A DNA stretch of 64,000 nucleotides. It comes from Tanytarsus gracilentus. Taxonomy: Eukaryota; Arthropoda; Insecta; Diptera; Chironomidae. Of this stretch, positions 40,021 to 49,158 are shown piece by piece. The position numbers were made by a program, and so were the translations under genes. The number at the start of each line of letters is the position of its first letter. Within the stretch, counting starts at the first letter, position 1. The notes under the pieces are model-generated. The model was not told where the DNA came from, did not search any database, and worked only from the letters and a program-made list of their open reading frames with translations. Where the stretch lies: NCBI GenBank assembly GCA_038502055.1, contig JAXRKN010000045.1, forward strand, positions 9,227,501 to 9,291,500. The letters run 5' to 3'.

Positions 40021-40060
40021 CGTTCTTTAGAAATGCTAGTTCTCACCCCTAGGAGAATGG

Positions 40061-40835
40061 AGACAATATTTGATTTAGAGTAACAAAAAAGAATTTCAAA
40101 AATTTGTTTTACTGACTTTCAATTTTCAGAGTGAGAAAAATTTCAGGATGAATTTTTTCAAAGCAAATTGCTTGAAAATATTTTCAGCGAGTAGAATGCA
40201 AAATTACATCTTCATGGTGTGGACAGAAATTAAAGGAAAAAAGGTTAAAAATTTCAGCCTAAAAATTTAAAAAGTTTTAAAACAATTCCAGGATTTTTAA
40301 ACTTGCAATTTAATTTTTATTTCCATAATTTCTTAAATTCCACAGGCAGCTGGCAAAGTAGCAAATTTCAAAAAAGCAATCAAGAAAAAATTCAATTCAA
40401 TTTAAATTTTTTTCGAGTGCAGCAAAAATTGATTCTGTAAATTGTAAATTGCTAAATTCAAGCTGCATCCTCGCAAAAAAATTACGATGATAAATTTTCA
40501 CTTTTGAGCGGTTGAAGCGCAAACAAAAAGTGAGGTAAAAAGTTGTGGAACGAGAAACTTTCTTTATTCCACTGAAATTGCATTATAGCGTCAAATTTCA
40601 GGAAAATTTAATTTAAAAAGCGATCGTTGATGCGAAATGATCCTTAATTAGCATAAAAACTTAATTAAACTTAATTCTCATTTATGAACTTTTTTAATCA
40701 TTTTTTGGTTAATTTTTTTCCACCCTTAAAAATTTTCAATGAAATAATTTAAACAATTTTAGTTCAAAAAATTTTAATTTTATTTCCAAAAAACACCAAA
40801 AAATTAAATTTCAAATATTTAAAAATTAATTTTCC
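40061..40835. other. Gene-free stretch between copy B and the defensin-like gene
   Basis: AT-rich, no supportable frame. Its right end should contain the 3' UTR of the minus-strand defensin-like gene. Confidence 0.4.
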
Positions 40836-41109
40836 TTAAAATGAACAAGCACAAACTCCATTTGTACAATTTCCAGAGCTAAATCCCAAACCAGCTTGAC
40901 AATACATGGCACAAGCGTCGTTGTCAAAAAATCTACAGATCAATGACGGAACCATCGAAAATATTTGATCAAAAGCTGTCGGAAAAATTATAATTATTTT
41001 TTAGTATTTTTAAAAATTTTCACCAACTTTTTGTTCCTTTTATTGGATTGCCTAAAACTGTAACAACCATTGCTGAAAAAATTGTAACGAAAATTATTTG
41101 AGAACGCAT
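40836..41109 (-). CDS. Defensin-like secreted peptide (CS-alpha-beta antimicrobial peptide)
   Basis: Two exons on the minus strand (41109-41028 and 40975-40836) encode 73 residues. The first gives a typical signal peptide (MRSQIIFVTIFSAMVVTVLG) and the start of a pro-region. The second encodes six cysteines spaced C-X7-C-X3-C-X10-C-X4-C-X1-C, that is CAMYC in the helix and CAC in the last strand, the classic insect defensin scaffold. Insect defensins are secreted, form three disulfides and act mainly on Gram-positive membranes. To keep the frame, exon 1 must end at 41028, using a non-consensus donor (GTTGGT). A better-looking GTGAAA four bases on would cause an immediate stop in exon 2. The gene sits between a transposon and alpha-catenin, transcribed the same way as alpha-catenin. 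Confidence 0.75.
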
Positions 41110-41139
41110 TTTAAGAACTCTTCGATGATTCGATGATAA

Positions 41140-41182
41140 CTGATAGCAAAACAAGTGTTGCTGCTTATTTTATATAGTGAAA
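41140..41182 (-). promoter_or_regulatory. Core promoter of the defensin-like gene
   Basis: On the minus strand TATATAAAATA lies upstream of an arthropod initiator ATCAGTT by about 33 bases, and the start codon follows about 34 bases later. GGAAATTTTC just upstream of the TATA box resembles an NF-kappaB (Relish/Dif) site, which would fit an immune-induced peptide gene; this last reading is inference. Confidence 0.5.
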
Positions 41183-41881
41183 ATTTCCAGGAAGAAAATG
41201 TAATTCAAAACTATCTCGTTTTCAGGTCAATGCTGCAAAATATCCAGATGCAATAATATCAAATGCACACAGAACGAAAATTAAGTTTCAAAAGAGCTTT
41301 GATAAATTTCCTGAAAATTTAAAAATTCAATCCAATTTTAATTTTACTTTTGATATATTTATGATTCTTTATTGAATTTCTCTGAACTTTGATTGATTAC
41401 ATAATGATTTGATTTAAAACAGCACAAAAATCAAACAGAATTTTATCTACTTTAAAGTCATTCTTTAAAAAAAATACAAATAAATTTTTTCACATCATTA
41501 ATTTTGATTCTCTAAAATCTTCATGATTAAGTATGGAAGATGATGAAAAATGTTAGTACTAATCATGCGTACATATTAACTAATCTAACTTAAATACAAA
41601 AGTCCTAGTTGTATATTTTTGATTGGTATATAGAAAAAGAAGCTTGAATGTCATTCGGAAATTGCTTTAAAATTAAAATACTCTTCATATGGAATCGCCT
41701 GGATTAAAAATATATTTTTATATCAAAAAAAAATTGTCTGGTGCATTTCTCTTCATAAAAGAAATTATTTTAAATGGAATTGTGTTCGTTTTCAGTGCAC
41801 TATTAGTTAAATTCTATATAATTTACTTATTCACTAAACTTTTTAGGAGAATTCTTTATAGATTTGTTCCTAGTGACATGA
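41183..41881. other. Gap between defensin-like gene and alpha-catenin stop codon
   Basis: It holds the upstream region of the defensin-like gene and the 3' UTR of alpha-catenin. The frame 41689-41997 (+) overlaps the last alpha-catenin exon antisense and is not a gene. Confidence 0.4.
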
Positions 41882-44800
41882 TTAGATGTTGTCAGAAGGA
41901 CTTTGGAACTCTGAGAGGGCGTGAACGGGATTCTGTGTCTTCTTTTGTGATGCTCGACGGACTTTGGCGCGAACCTCTTCCGGTTTTTCGGGTCTAACGA
42001 GTGGCTTCTTCTCGGGTGCTTTCATTTTCCACACAACAATCGGTGACTGTTGAAAATTTTTAAAAATCAATTTAAATTCAAAATCAGGCGAAAAGAAAAC
42101 TCACCGAAACAGTTCCCTGGCGCGTGTATTTAGTTGATGCGACATACGAATATTTGACTGTGTACACGACAGCATTCATCAAATTTTTCGCCGCTTGAAT
42201 CAACGATGTCGCACTATCCAGACCAGAAACAATCAATTCTCCCGATATGTTTTGCACATCCGCTTTGACCTTGGATGTGATTTGAATTTGATGACAATAG
42301 AGAGCGATTCTCTGCAAATATGCAAGCAAATCCTTTTTCGTGGAGCTCTCGGGACATTGATCGGCAATTTCACGTGTCAATTTATCTAACTTTGTTCCGG
42401 CCTCGGATATTTTCTTCGCTGCATTAATAACATCCATTGTTGTTTTCAAAGGTCCACGGCCACGTGTAAAGTCAGTCATTTCCATCATTATCATGCACAT
42501 GTGCTTGGCGAGATAAATAATATCATTGCCAGTGTCATCCCATTTAGCGACCTCCGAATCGAATGTCAACTTCTCACGTCTGAATAACTCAACTTGTTGC
42601 ATAATCTTTTGCTTGTCTTCCTCGTTCATCTTTCGCATTGCTTCCTGCATTCATTTACACATAAATTAGTTTATAAGAAAAAAGTGTCACAGTTAACTTT
42701 AACCACTCACTCTAGCTGTTGTGATTCCACTGATATCAGGATACTCATCAATAGTATTTTCGCCAGTGTGTGCGCTTGCTGTTGATCGAAAAATAAAATT
42801 AGTAATTAAATAATGTTAATTAATCGAATTAAGGCATATAATGAAAATGATAGCATGCAAAAAATAAAACATAAACTCTTACAGCGACTACGTGTCTCAA
42901 CTGTCATATCCTCAACAGGCTCAAACTCAGTATCAGTGTCTAATTCTTCTGAGCTCTACTCATATAAAAATGTAATGAAGTGCGTGGCAAACAAATAAAT
43001 AGTTACGATGGACGACAACACAATGCACACAAAATGAATTCCATAAAATAAGAGAAAAAAATAAAATTTAAACACAATTTTTTGATGGGCGTAAAAAAAA
43101 TTCACATCAACAACAAAATTATGGCAAATGATAAAAATGAAATGGTTTTCGCTATTAAGTAAACACTCTCGCTTACACTTGCTCCTCGTCTCTAAAGTAT
43201 TTTGTTCATCGTCAATATCCTCTGGATCTAAATCTTCCTCTTTCTAAATATTTTCATTAAATTGATTTATTATCCATATTTGAAATGTTGTTGTTGTGTG
43301 AGATAAAGTTTAAAAGTTATCAAAATTGCTTTCGATGAAATTTTAAATTTCCAACGAAATCAATTTTTAAAATAATACTTACGCGATTCATAAGCACAGC
43401 ACGACGAATTTCACGAACGCCGTCATAGACCAAACGAGATGCATCAATAAAATCATTTTCATCGACATCTTTCGGTGAATTGCTTGAAAGTGCATTAACA
43501 GCGACATCGACACGTTGCGCAAATTTGCTCATGACTTGATCGCGAAGAACCTTGACGGCCTCGAGGACTCGCTTGGTGTAGATGCACGGCTCATAGTTGT
43601 CCATTTCCGCTTCGACGACATGGCAAACGCGTGCGGAACGTCCTTGTATGGCACCTGCAGTATTACGCAAGTCCATTGCATCGCCCTCTTGCAAAGCGAG
43701 AACGCATTTGTTCACATCCTCAAGAATGTGATTTTCGGACACTGCCAAAAAGTCATCGATTGTTGTAATGTCATCGACTGCTTCCGTGAGGATGCGAACT
43801 TGATTTTCCCATGCCTGTCGATATGCGTCCATGTTCTCTTGTGCAACTTTCGAGTTGGGACGTGAAGCGAGAATTAACGCAGCATTTATAACTTGTGGAC
43901 AAAGAGTCTCGATTTGTGCGGCAGCATAGCGAACCATTTTGACACCGTCCTCGTTATTTGACATGCTGCAAACGAGATTAGCAACTTCTACCAACTTTTC
44001 AGCGTGTTTCGTAAAAACTTCAGCTCTTTCGTGAACTTTTTTCTCTTGGCCTGAACGTGCGGCTTCAATAAGATCCAAGAGTGGCATATTTGTTTCCAAA
44101 AATGAGTCGGAAACATGATCGACAACTGCCTTGCGTAATTGACGACGCAAGTCTTTAGTTTTTCGATACATTTGACCAATGGCACGCTCCAGCTCGGGCG
44201 TACGGTCTTTTGTTCCCATATTCGACATGTACTCTGATAAAAGATCTTGAAGTGCTTGACGCACGGCATTACATTCGGCCACAATACGCTCGCGACGTTC
44301 ATCGCGTGTACAATCTGCATCGGCCATGAGGGCGGCAGCACTAATAATACTCTCAAGACGCTCCTCCAATGATGGACGTGAACGAACTTCATTGTACACG
44401 AGAGGATCCATAATTATTCCCTCATCGAAGTCATCGAGAGCTGCCGCAAGTTCACCAGCACCAGTGAAATTATCTTGAGGATTTGATGCCTTTCCTTGTG
44501 CGACGTCACTAATTGTATTGACAGCTTCGCAAACTTGCTTCAACACGTAATCACGATTGATTTTTGCCAAATCCAATTCGGGATGACGAACGTAGACTTT
44601 CGATGCTGTCAATAACATTGTTGAATGTTTCTTGAGAATCGCACGTGCGGCAGCTAAATCATCACGCAACTGTGGATCTTTCAATTCTTGCTGTCTCTTA
44701 GCTGCTTGCTTGATTAACTCGTTTGCGTTTCTGCCAAAATTACGCATATTTGCAATCAATTCATCTTGGCTGGATGCATTTTGCAATTTGTCCAAATCAT

Positions 44801-45578
44801 CCTCGACAATGTGAAGAGATTTCAAGAGAAGATGAACATCAACCATGTCGGCAAGAATTAACAAGCGAGTGACGGCTGAGAGAAGATTTCTAGCGGCACG
44901 AACCATATTTCCGCGTTTCAATGAGCTGCATGGATCTTCTGCAAACTCACGAGCTGCTGTGCTCATCGATAATCCTGTTTTACGAACCTCCTCAACAGCT
45001 GTTAACATCTCCTGTGTAATGTCCGGATTTTCATAAGCTATTTGCTCACCCCGCTCAATAAAATTTTCTGTCGCCTTTTCGACAGCCGCAACAAGAGCTG
45101 AAGCACGTTTGGATTTGCCTAAAAAAAGAAAATTTAAAAATTGCCTTAGTGACTTCTTTGTCCCTTAAGTGAATTATATTAAAGGTCATAAACTTTTTTT
45201 AAACAAGTAAATGTCACGTTCATTTCCTCTTTTTTGCATTTTCTCTCATTCCATGTTATTCATAAGTATCTCACGGATGACTCATCGCCATTGAATGCAA
45301 AGAAAAAATTCTTTAGCTTTCTTATTGGAAATTTTTTTGCAGTCTTTATTGAGGAAACTGGACTCACCTTTCTTTTTCTTCAGAGTTGATTTGCTGTTAA
45401 CAAGAGTAGTCACCTGCAAAACAAGCGGTTCCAAGGTCTTTTCAACTGACATTGTGCGAATCTCGAGATTTTTTGGATCCCTTAAATTTTAAAATGTTTT
45501 AAATTAATTTAAAATAGTTAAATTTTATTCTCACCATCTGGCAGCGATGGATCCCATAAGTGGATTCTGTTCAACCAT
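41882..45578 (-). CDS. alpha-Cat: Alpha-catenin, adherens-junction actin linker
   Basis: Minus-strand coding exons are 45578-45535, 45480-45368, 45118-43383, one of 43243-43177 or 42955-42883, then 42778-42711, 42644-42105 and 42046-41882. The product is 912 residues with the downstream alternative exon and 910 with the upstream one; the fly protein is of similar length. Alpha-catenin binds beta-catenin/Armadillo with its N-terminal vinculin-homology domain, senses tension through the M domain and binds F-actin with its C-terminal domain. Diagnostic segments are TMSVEKTLEPLVLQVTTLVN at the N-terminus, GKSKRASALVAAVEKATENF, KWDDTGNDIIYLAKHMCMIM at the start of the actin-binding domain, SYVASTKYTRQGTVS, and the conserved basic tail KMKAPEKKPLV. 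The long third exon carries about 580 codons uninterrupted. A 61-base intron appears to split the 5' UTR (45658-45598). Function and identity are secure; only exon choice is open. Confidence 0.96.
42883..42955 (-). other. Alternative alpha-catenin linker exon 4b (SSEELDTDTEFEP type)
   Basis: A 73-base exon (phase 0 in, phase 1 out) with GT-AG borders. It encodes SSEELDTDTEFEPVEDMTVE followed by TRSR, matching the acidic linker between the M domain and actin-binding domain of the fly protein. It joins the next exon to give RSRSSAHTGE. Confidence 0.9.
43177..43243 (-). other. Alternative alpha-catenin linker exon 4a
   Basis: A 67-base exon with the same entry and exit phase and good splice sites (TTTAG before, GTAAGC after). 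It encodes KEEDLDPEDIDDEQNTLETR then SK, a diverged homolog of exon 4b: both are acidic and both end ETRS(K/R) before the shared SSAHTG. Including both or neither exon would break the frame, so they must be used alternatively. Confidence 0.82.
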
Positions 45579-45597
45579 TTTTGATGATTTATAATTT

Positions 45598-46120
45598 CTG
45601 AAAAAACATAAAATTACATTTTAACATCCAGAAGAACAGCCATGATTATTTTTTTCACCTACGAAAATATTAAGTAGGGCGTTTAAAGATTTCTTTACTC
45701 AAATTGACTTTTTTGAGTGTAGCATTTACTTTCAGTTTAAAGTTTGATGGCTTAACTTTACGAATTTTATTATTTTTTACGCAAATTCCAGCTATAGCCT
45801 TGTGAAATGATTAATTTTTTATGAATTTTTTTGTTTGAATTTTCTTTTTCTTCGTCTTTCGAAAGGGATGACAAAAGCAGCAAAAAGTCACGAAGGGTTG
45901 AAAATTGAGCAAAAAATTTGAGTATTTTTAAATTTGAATTTAACGGTTTTTATTTAGAAAATTTTTACTGGGAAATTAAAAATTACAAATTATGAAAATT
46001 TTTAAAGTTTTTCAGTTTATTGAATTAGTCAACATGATTTTTTAGAAATCATCCACGAACGGACTTTTAAATCTTTATTTTTCTTTATTTCACATTAAAC
46101 ATGCAATTACAGTTTAATAT
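45598..46120. other. Upstream region of alpha-catenin and 3' end of the protease homolog
   Basis: Contains the short 5'-UTR intron (45598-45658) and presumed promoter of alpha-catenin on the minus strand, plus the 3' UTR of the next minus-strand gene. TTTATT (AATAAA on the minus strand) at 46074-46079 and 46084-46089 would serve the protease homolog. Confidence 0.45.
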
Positions 46121-47191
46121 TTATGCGACAACTCTTCCAGCGACAATTCCCTGGATCCAGTTTTGGACTTTTCCTGGAGTGAATTCAACAACAATTGTTT
46201 GACCTCCTTGACATGGAGAATTGCCTCGAATGTTGGGACTGCCGACAGTGATGCCGAAAAGTTGTTGATCAATCATTTTTCCAGCGGCATCGAACTTATA
46301 AGCCCAAGCGGGACCACCATAGTCTCCTGAGCAGATATTATTTTCACGGTCCGGCCATTTAAGGCAGATTGCTTCTTCGGGAATTGTTGCTGTAGGTAAA
46401 TCAGGAGGATTGGCGCATGCGTCATTTGAAATTGGATTAACATCTGTACAAATTACACCCTTCGCTTTAGTGCCTTTGTTATCAGTGACGCCAGTTCCAC
46501 AAACTCTGAATTTATAGGTAGAATAATCTTTCACAAATGTTTCCCAATCCGCTGATGTTACGAATTTCGCTAATTTAACTTTTTCTGTAATGAAAATTAA
46601 TTTTATTTGAAACTTATGTTCACAGTAATTTACTCACTTCCATCATTTTCCTTTGGAGTAAGAGGAGTTTCGAGTTGAATCATAGCCACATTACCGGTAA
46701 CAACCGTCGAAAATGGAATATCAGCCAAAGGATCGTAGGCGTCTAATGTCGCGGCATTTGTTGCATCAGCTCCATTAGTGCCATCAGGAACGACAAATTT
46801 AGTAATTTTTTTAACAGCAGCTTTGCCAGTTAATCCAGTGATTGTAACAGTGATGTTTGTGGCTCTGCCTTCTGAGTTACTGTAAATTAATTATTTTATA
46901 TTATTAAATACAAAATTCTAAAATAAGAACTTACTCAACAACGCATCTAGCTGATGTTGCAACCCACGCGGCATCGATTATAACGCATCCACAAACTTGC
47001 CATTTTTGAATGAATTGAGCGTTAATGTAGCAAAAGTCTTGATTCTCCGTCTTTTTTCCGACCGCTCCCGCTGCAATTCGGTTCTGTTCGGACCATAGAG
47101 TTTCAGCAGTTATCTCTCCCGGTGCCACAAAGTCTTGATGATATGAAATGGCACAACCGATGACGGTTAAAAAAATTACAAACGATTTCAT
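46121..47191 (-). CDS. Secreted serine protease homolog 1, catalytic triad lost
   Basis: Exons 47191-46935, 46879-46638 and 46584-46121 (minus strand) encode 320 residues beginning with the signal peptide MKSFVIFLTVIGCAIS. The chymotrypsin fold is recognisable by CGCVIIDAAWVATSARC, where active enzymes have WVLTAAHC, and by CSGDYGGPAW, where they have GDSGGP. His57 is Arg (residue 82), Ser195 is Tyr (residue 255), and the D of the usual DIAL motif is Asn in GNVAMIQL. All three triad residues are therefore replaced, so it cannot be a protease. Non-catalytic serine protease homologs in insects act as cofactors in immune cascades, as binding proteins or as structural secretions; which applies here is unknown. 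There is no clip domain. It forms a head-to-head pair with the plus-strand gene at 47676, about 37% alike by eye, with a near-identical core promoter. Confidence 0.85.
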
Positions 47192-47215
47192 CGCTGCTTA
47201 GACTGATGAAATTTT

Positions 47216-47252
47216 ACTGATGCTCCTCTCAAATCGTAAGCAGCTTTTTATA
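47216..47252 (-). promoter_or_regulatory. Core promoter of serine protease homolog 1
   Basis: On the minus strand TTGTATAAAAAGCT is followed about 33 bases on by the initiator ATCAGT (around 47219), then the start codon 28 bases later. Confidence 0.65.
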
Positions 47253-47612
47253 CAATTTTTCGTATGATCAATTCTAGCTTAAAGTTTAATCACCTCAAAC
47301 TTATTTCTATTTTCGCACATCAACTTTTGATAATTTATTAAGCAAACACTTATCAAAATAAGGCAAAAAAAATTCAATTCTATGGAAGAGAGATAAACTC
47401 GCAATTGCTAGATTCTAAATTGATTTTTCGCACCTTCACATTTATTTTTATTTTTGTAGATAAAAAGTTTGCAAACATTTTAATCAAATAGAAAAACGTC
47501 AAATTTTAGCATCTCGTGTCACTGAACTCTAAGCCAAAGATTGAAATTAAAAAACATAAAATAATTAAACAGTAAAATTTTTTAAGACCAAACTCGATGT
47601 CGCTAAAAATTG
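47253..47612. other. Shared intergenic region of the divergent protease-homolog pair
   Basis: About 360 bases between the two TATA boxes, AT-rich, no frame. Any enhancer here could drive both genes. No specific factor site is claimed. Confidence 0.4.
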
Positions 47613-47648
47613 TATAAAAGCTCAAGTAACAAGCACTCGAGTCATTAA
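47613..47648 (+). promoter_or_regulatory. Core promoter of serine protease homolog 2
   Basis: TTGTATAAAAGCT, the same 13-base block as in the divergent partner but one A shorter, is followed about 30 bases on by an initiator-like GTCATTA. Confidence 0.6.
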
Positions 47649-47675
47649 AATATATTCATCAGTTGTCGAGTTAAG

Positions 47676-48798
47676 ATGAAAATTTTCTTAATTTTTCTAA
47701 CGGTCATTGTCCACGTGATCGGAGATGAGTATCCGTCAATTGAAGCCGGAGAGATAAATGATGAAAGTTTCTCGGACATTTCTCCCTACTTCGCCAACAA
47801 TTCGAGAGCAGCAAGTGGATCGAACGCAAGAAGAGGCGAAAATTTAGACTTTTGCTATCTTACGGTTAGATTTCAACAAAGATGGCAGACATGCGGATGC
47901 GTTTTAGTGGATGCTCAATGGGTCGCCACATCAGCCAGATGCGTTATCGAGTGAGATTATGTTTGAATTATTTTCTATAATAATTCCTCAATTATTATTT
48001 CCAGCAACTCAGAAGGAAGAGCATCAAACATCACCGTAACTTTTCCTCAATTGTCAAAGAGATCGGCCACAAAAAAAATTAACAAATTTGTTGTTCCAAC
48101 TGGTGACAATGGCAAAAATGCCGATGACACTACTACATTAGATGCTTACGATCCAGCTTTGGATGTTCCATTTAATATTGCCGGACCATCAAACGTCGCA
48201 ATGATCAAACTCGCTGATCCATTGAAAATTGACACAAGTAAGAATAAAAAGTTTAATTAAACATTTTTAATATTTTTATTTCTAGAGAGAATAAAGAAAA
48301 CCACAGTAACGACTTTTACTGACTTTCCCACTTTCCTGAGTGGCACTACCAACAGCAAATATCGAACGTGTGGCATTGGTTTCATTAATAATCAGGGTAA
48401 AAAACCAAAGGGAGTCGTTTGTACTGATGTGAATCCAATTTCGTGGGAAGATTGCACCACCACCACTGACAACACAGTGGTTAACATGCCCGAAGATGGC
48501 ACCGCAATTTGTCTTCAATGGCCTGATCGTGATCAAAATGTTTGCACCGGAGATTATGGCGGTAAATCTTAATTAATTAGATTAATTATTAATTTTAAAA
48601 TTAAAATATTTAGGACCCGTTTGGTCTTATACGACCGACTCAAAAGGAAGACAAGTAACTTCGCAACTTTTCTGCATTACTGTTACAAGTCCTGACGTCC
48701 GTACCGGTGCAACATGCTTAGATGCTCATAAAGTCATTTGTATGTTCTTGCCAGGAAATGTTAATGCCTGGATCACAAATATAATTGCAGGACGTTAA
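47676..48798 (+). CDS. Secreted serine protease homolog 2, catalytic triad lost
   Basis: Exons 47676-47950, 48005-48237, 48286-48561 and 48614-48798 give 322 residues with signal peptide MKIFLIFLTVIVHVIG. The paralogy with the minus-strand neighbour is clear in CGCVLVDAQWVATSARC, NSEGRASNITVT, TLDAYDP, VCTDVNPIS, CLQWPDRDQNVCTGDYGGP and the ending IIAGR. The same three triad substitutions are present: Arg88 for His57, Asn for Asp102 (SNVAMIKL) and Tyr260 for Ser195, so the loss predates the duplication. Introns 1 and 2 are in identical positions in both genes. Intron 3 splits the glycine codon of GDYGG and is absent from the partner. An AATAAA follows at 48817. Role unknown; secretion is likely. 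Confidence 0.86.
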
Positions 48799-48816
48799 AT
48801 TAATTAATTTTTAAGC

Positions 48817-49158
48817 AATAAAATAAAAATTAATAAATCATAACGGTTTCTTATTTTTTAAATTTCGTGTGCATTCGATTTGTGCGACGAGTTTTAAATT
48901 TTTTTTGTAAACAAAAATTGAATTGTTGATTTTAGAATTTTTGTTAATTCTTAAAAAATTAAAGTTATTAAAAAGTATTAAAAGTTTACAAATTTAAATG
49001 AGAAAAAATCATCGAATTTAATCGAGTGACTGCATGAAAATTGCTGAATTAAATTAAATACATTCTAATTTGCGTCACTCATCAGTCAAAAACAAGTTAT
49101 TTTTTTGTCCATTCTTGATGACCTTGACTCGAAGCTTAGATAAATATTTGAAGTAAAG
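48817..49158. other. Compact spacer with IntS11 promoter
   Basis: Begins with the polyadenylation signal of the protease homolog (AATAAA, 48817-48822). CACTCATCAGTC near 49077-49087 matches the arthropod initiator and would give a 5' UTR of about 75 bases for the gene that starts at 49159. Confidence 0.5.

Larger units (their letters stand above)
38470..40052. mobile_element. hAT-like element, copy B (1,583 bp, with a different nested insertion)
   Basis: A perfect 8-bp duplication GAGAATGG flanks it (38462-38469 and 40053-40060), different from that of copy A, so the two copies inserted independently. Same orientation and same termini as copy A (CCAGGGATGAGAACTAG and CTAGGGGTGAGAACTAG). The left subterminal array is reduced to three units (about 38500-38530) while the right one has about 13 (39891-40020). 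The interior aligns to copy A almost base for base, which implies recent activity. No transposase is encoded, so movement must have relied on an autonomous relative elsewhere. Confidence 0.9.

Noticed and set aside
41689..41997. 102-codon plus-strand frame near the alpha-catenin end
   Set aside because: Antisense to the last alpha-catenin exon and low complexity outside the overlap.
43320..43382. Extension of the long alpha-catenin frame past the donor at 43383
   Set aside because: The family sequence stops matching exactly at MNR before GTAAGT; the extension is intron read-through.
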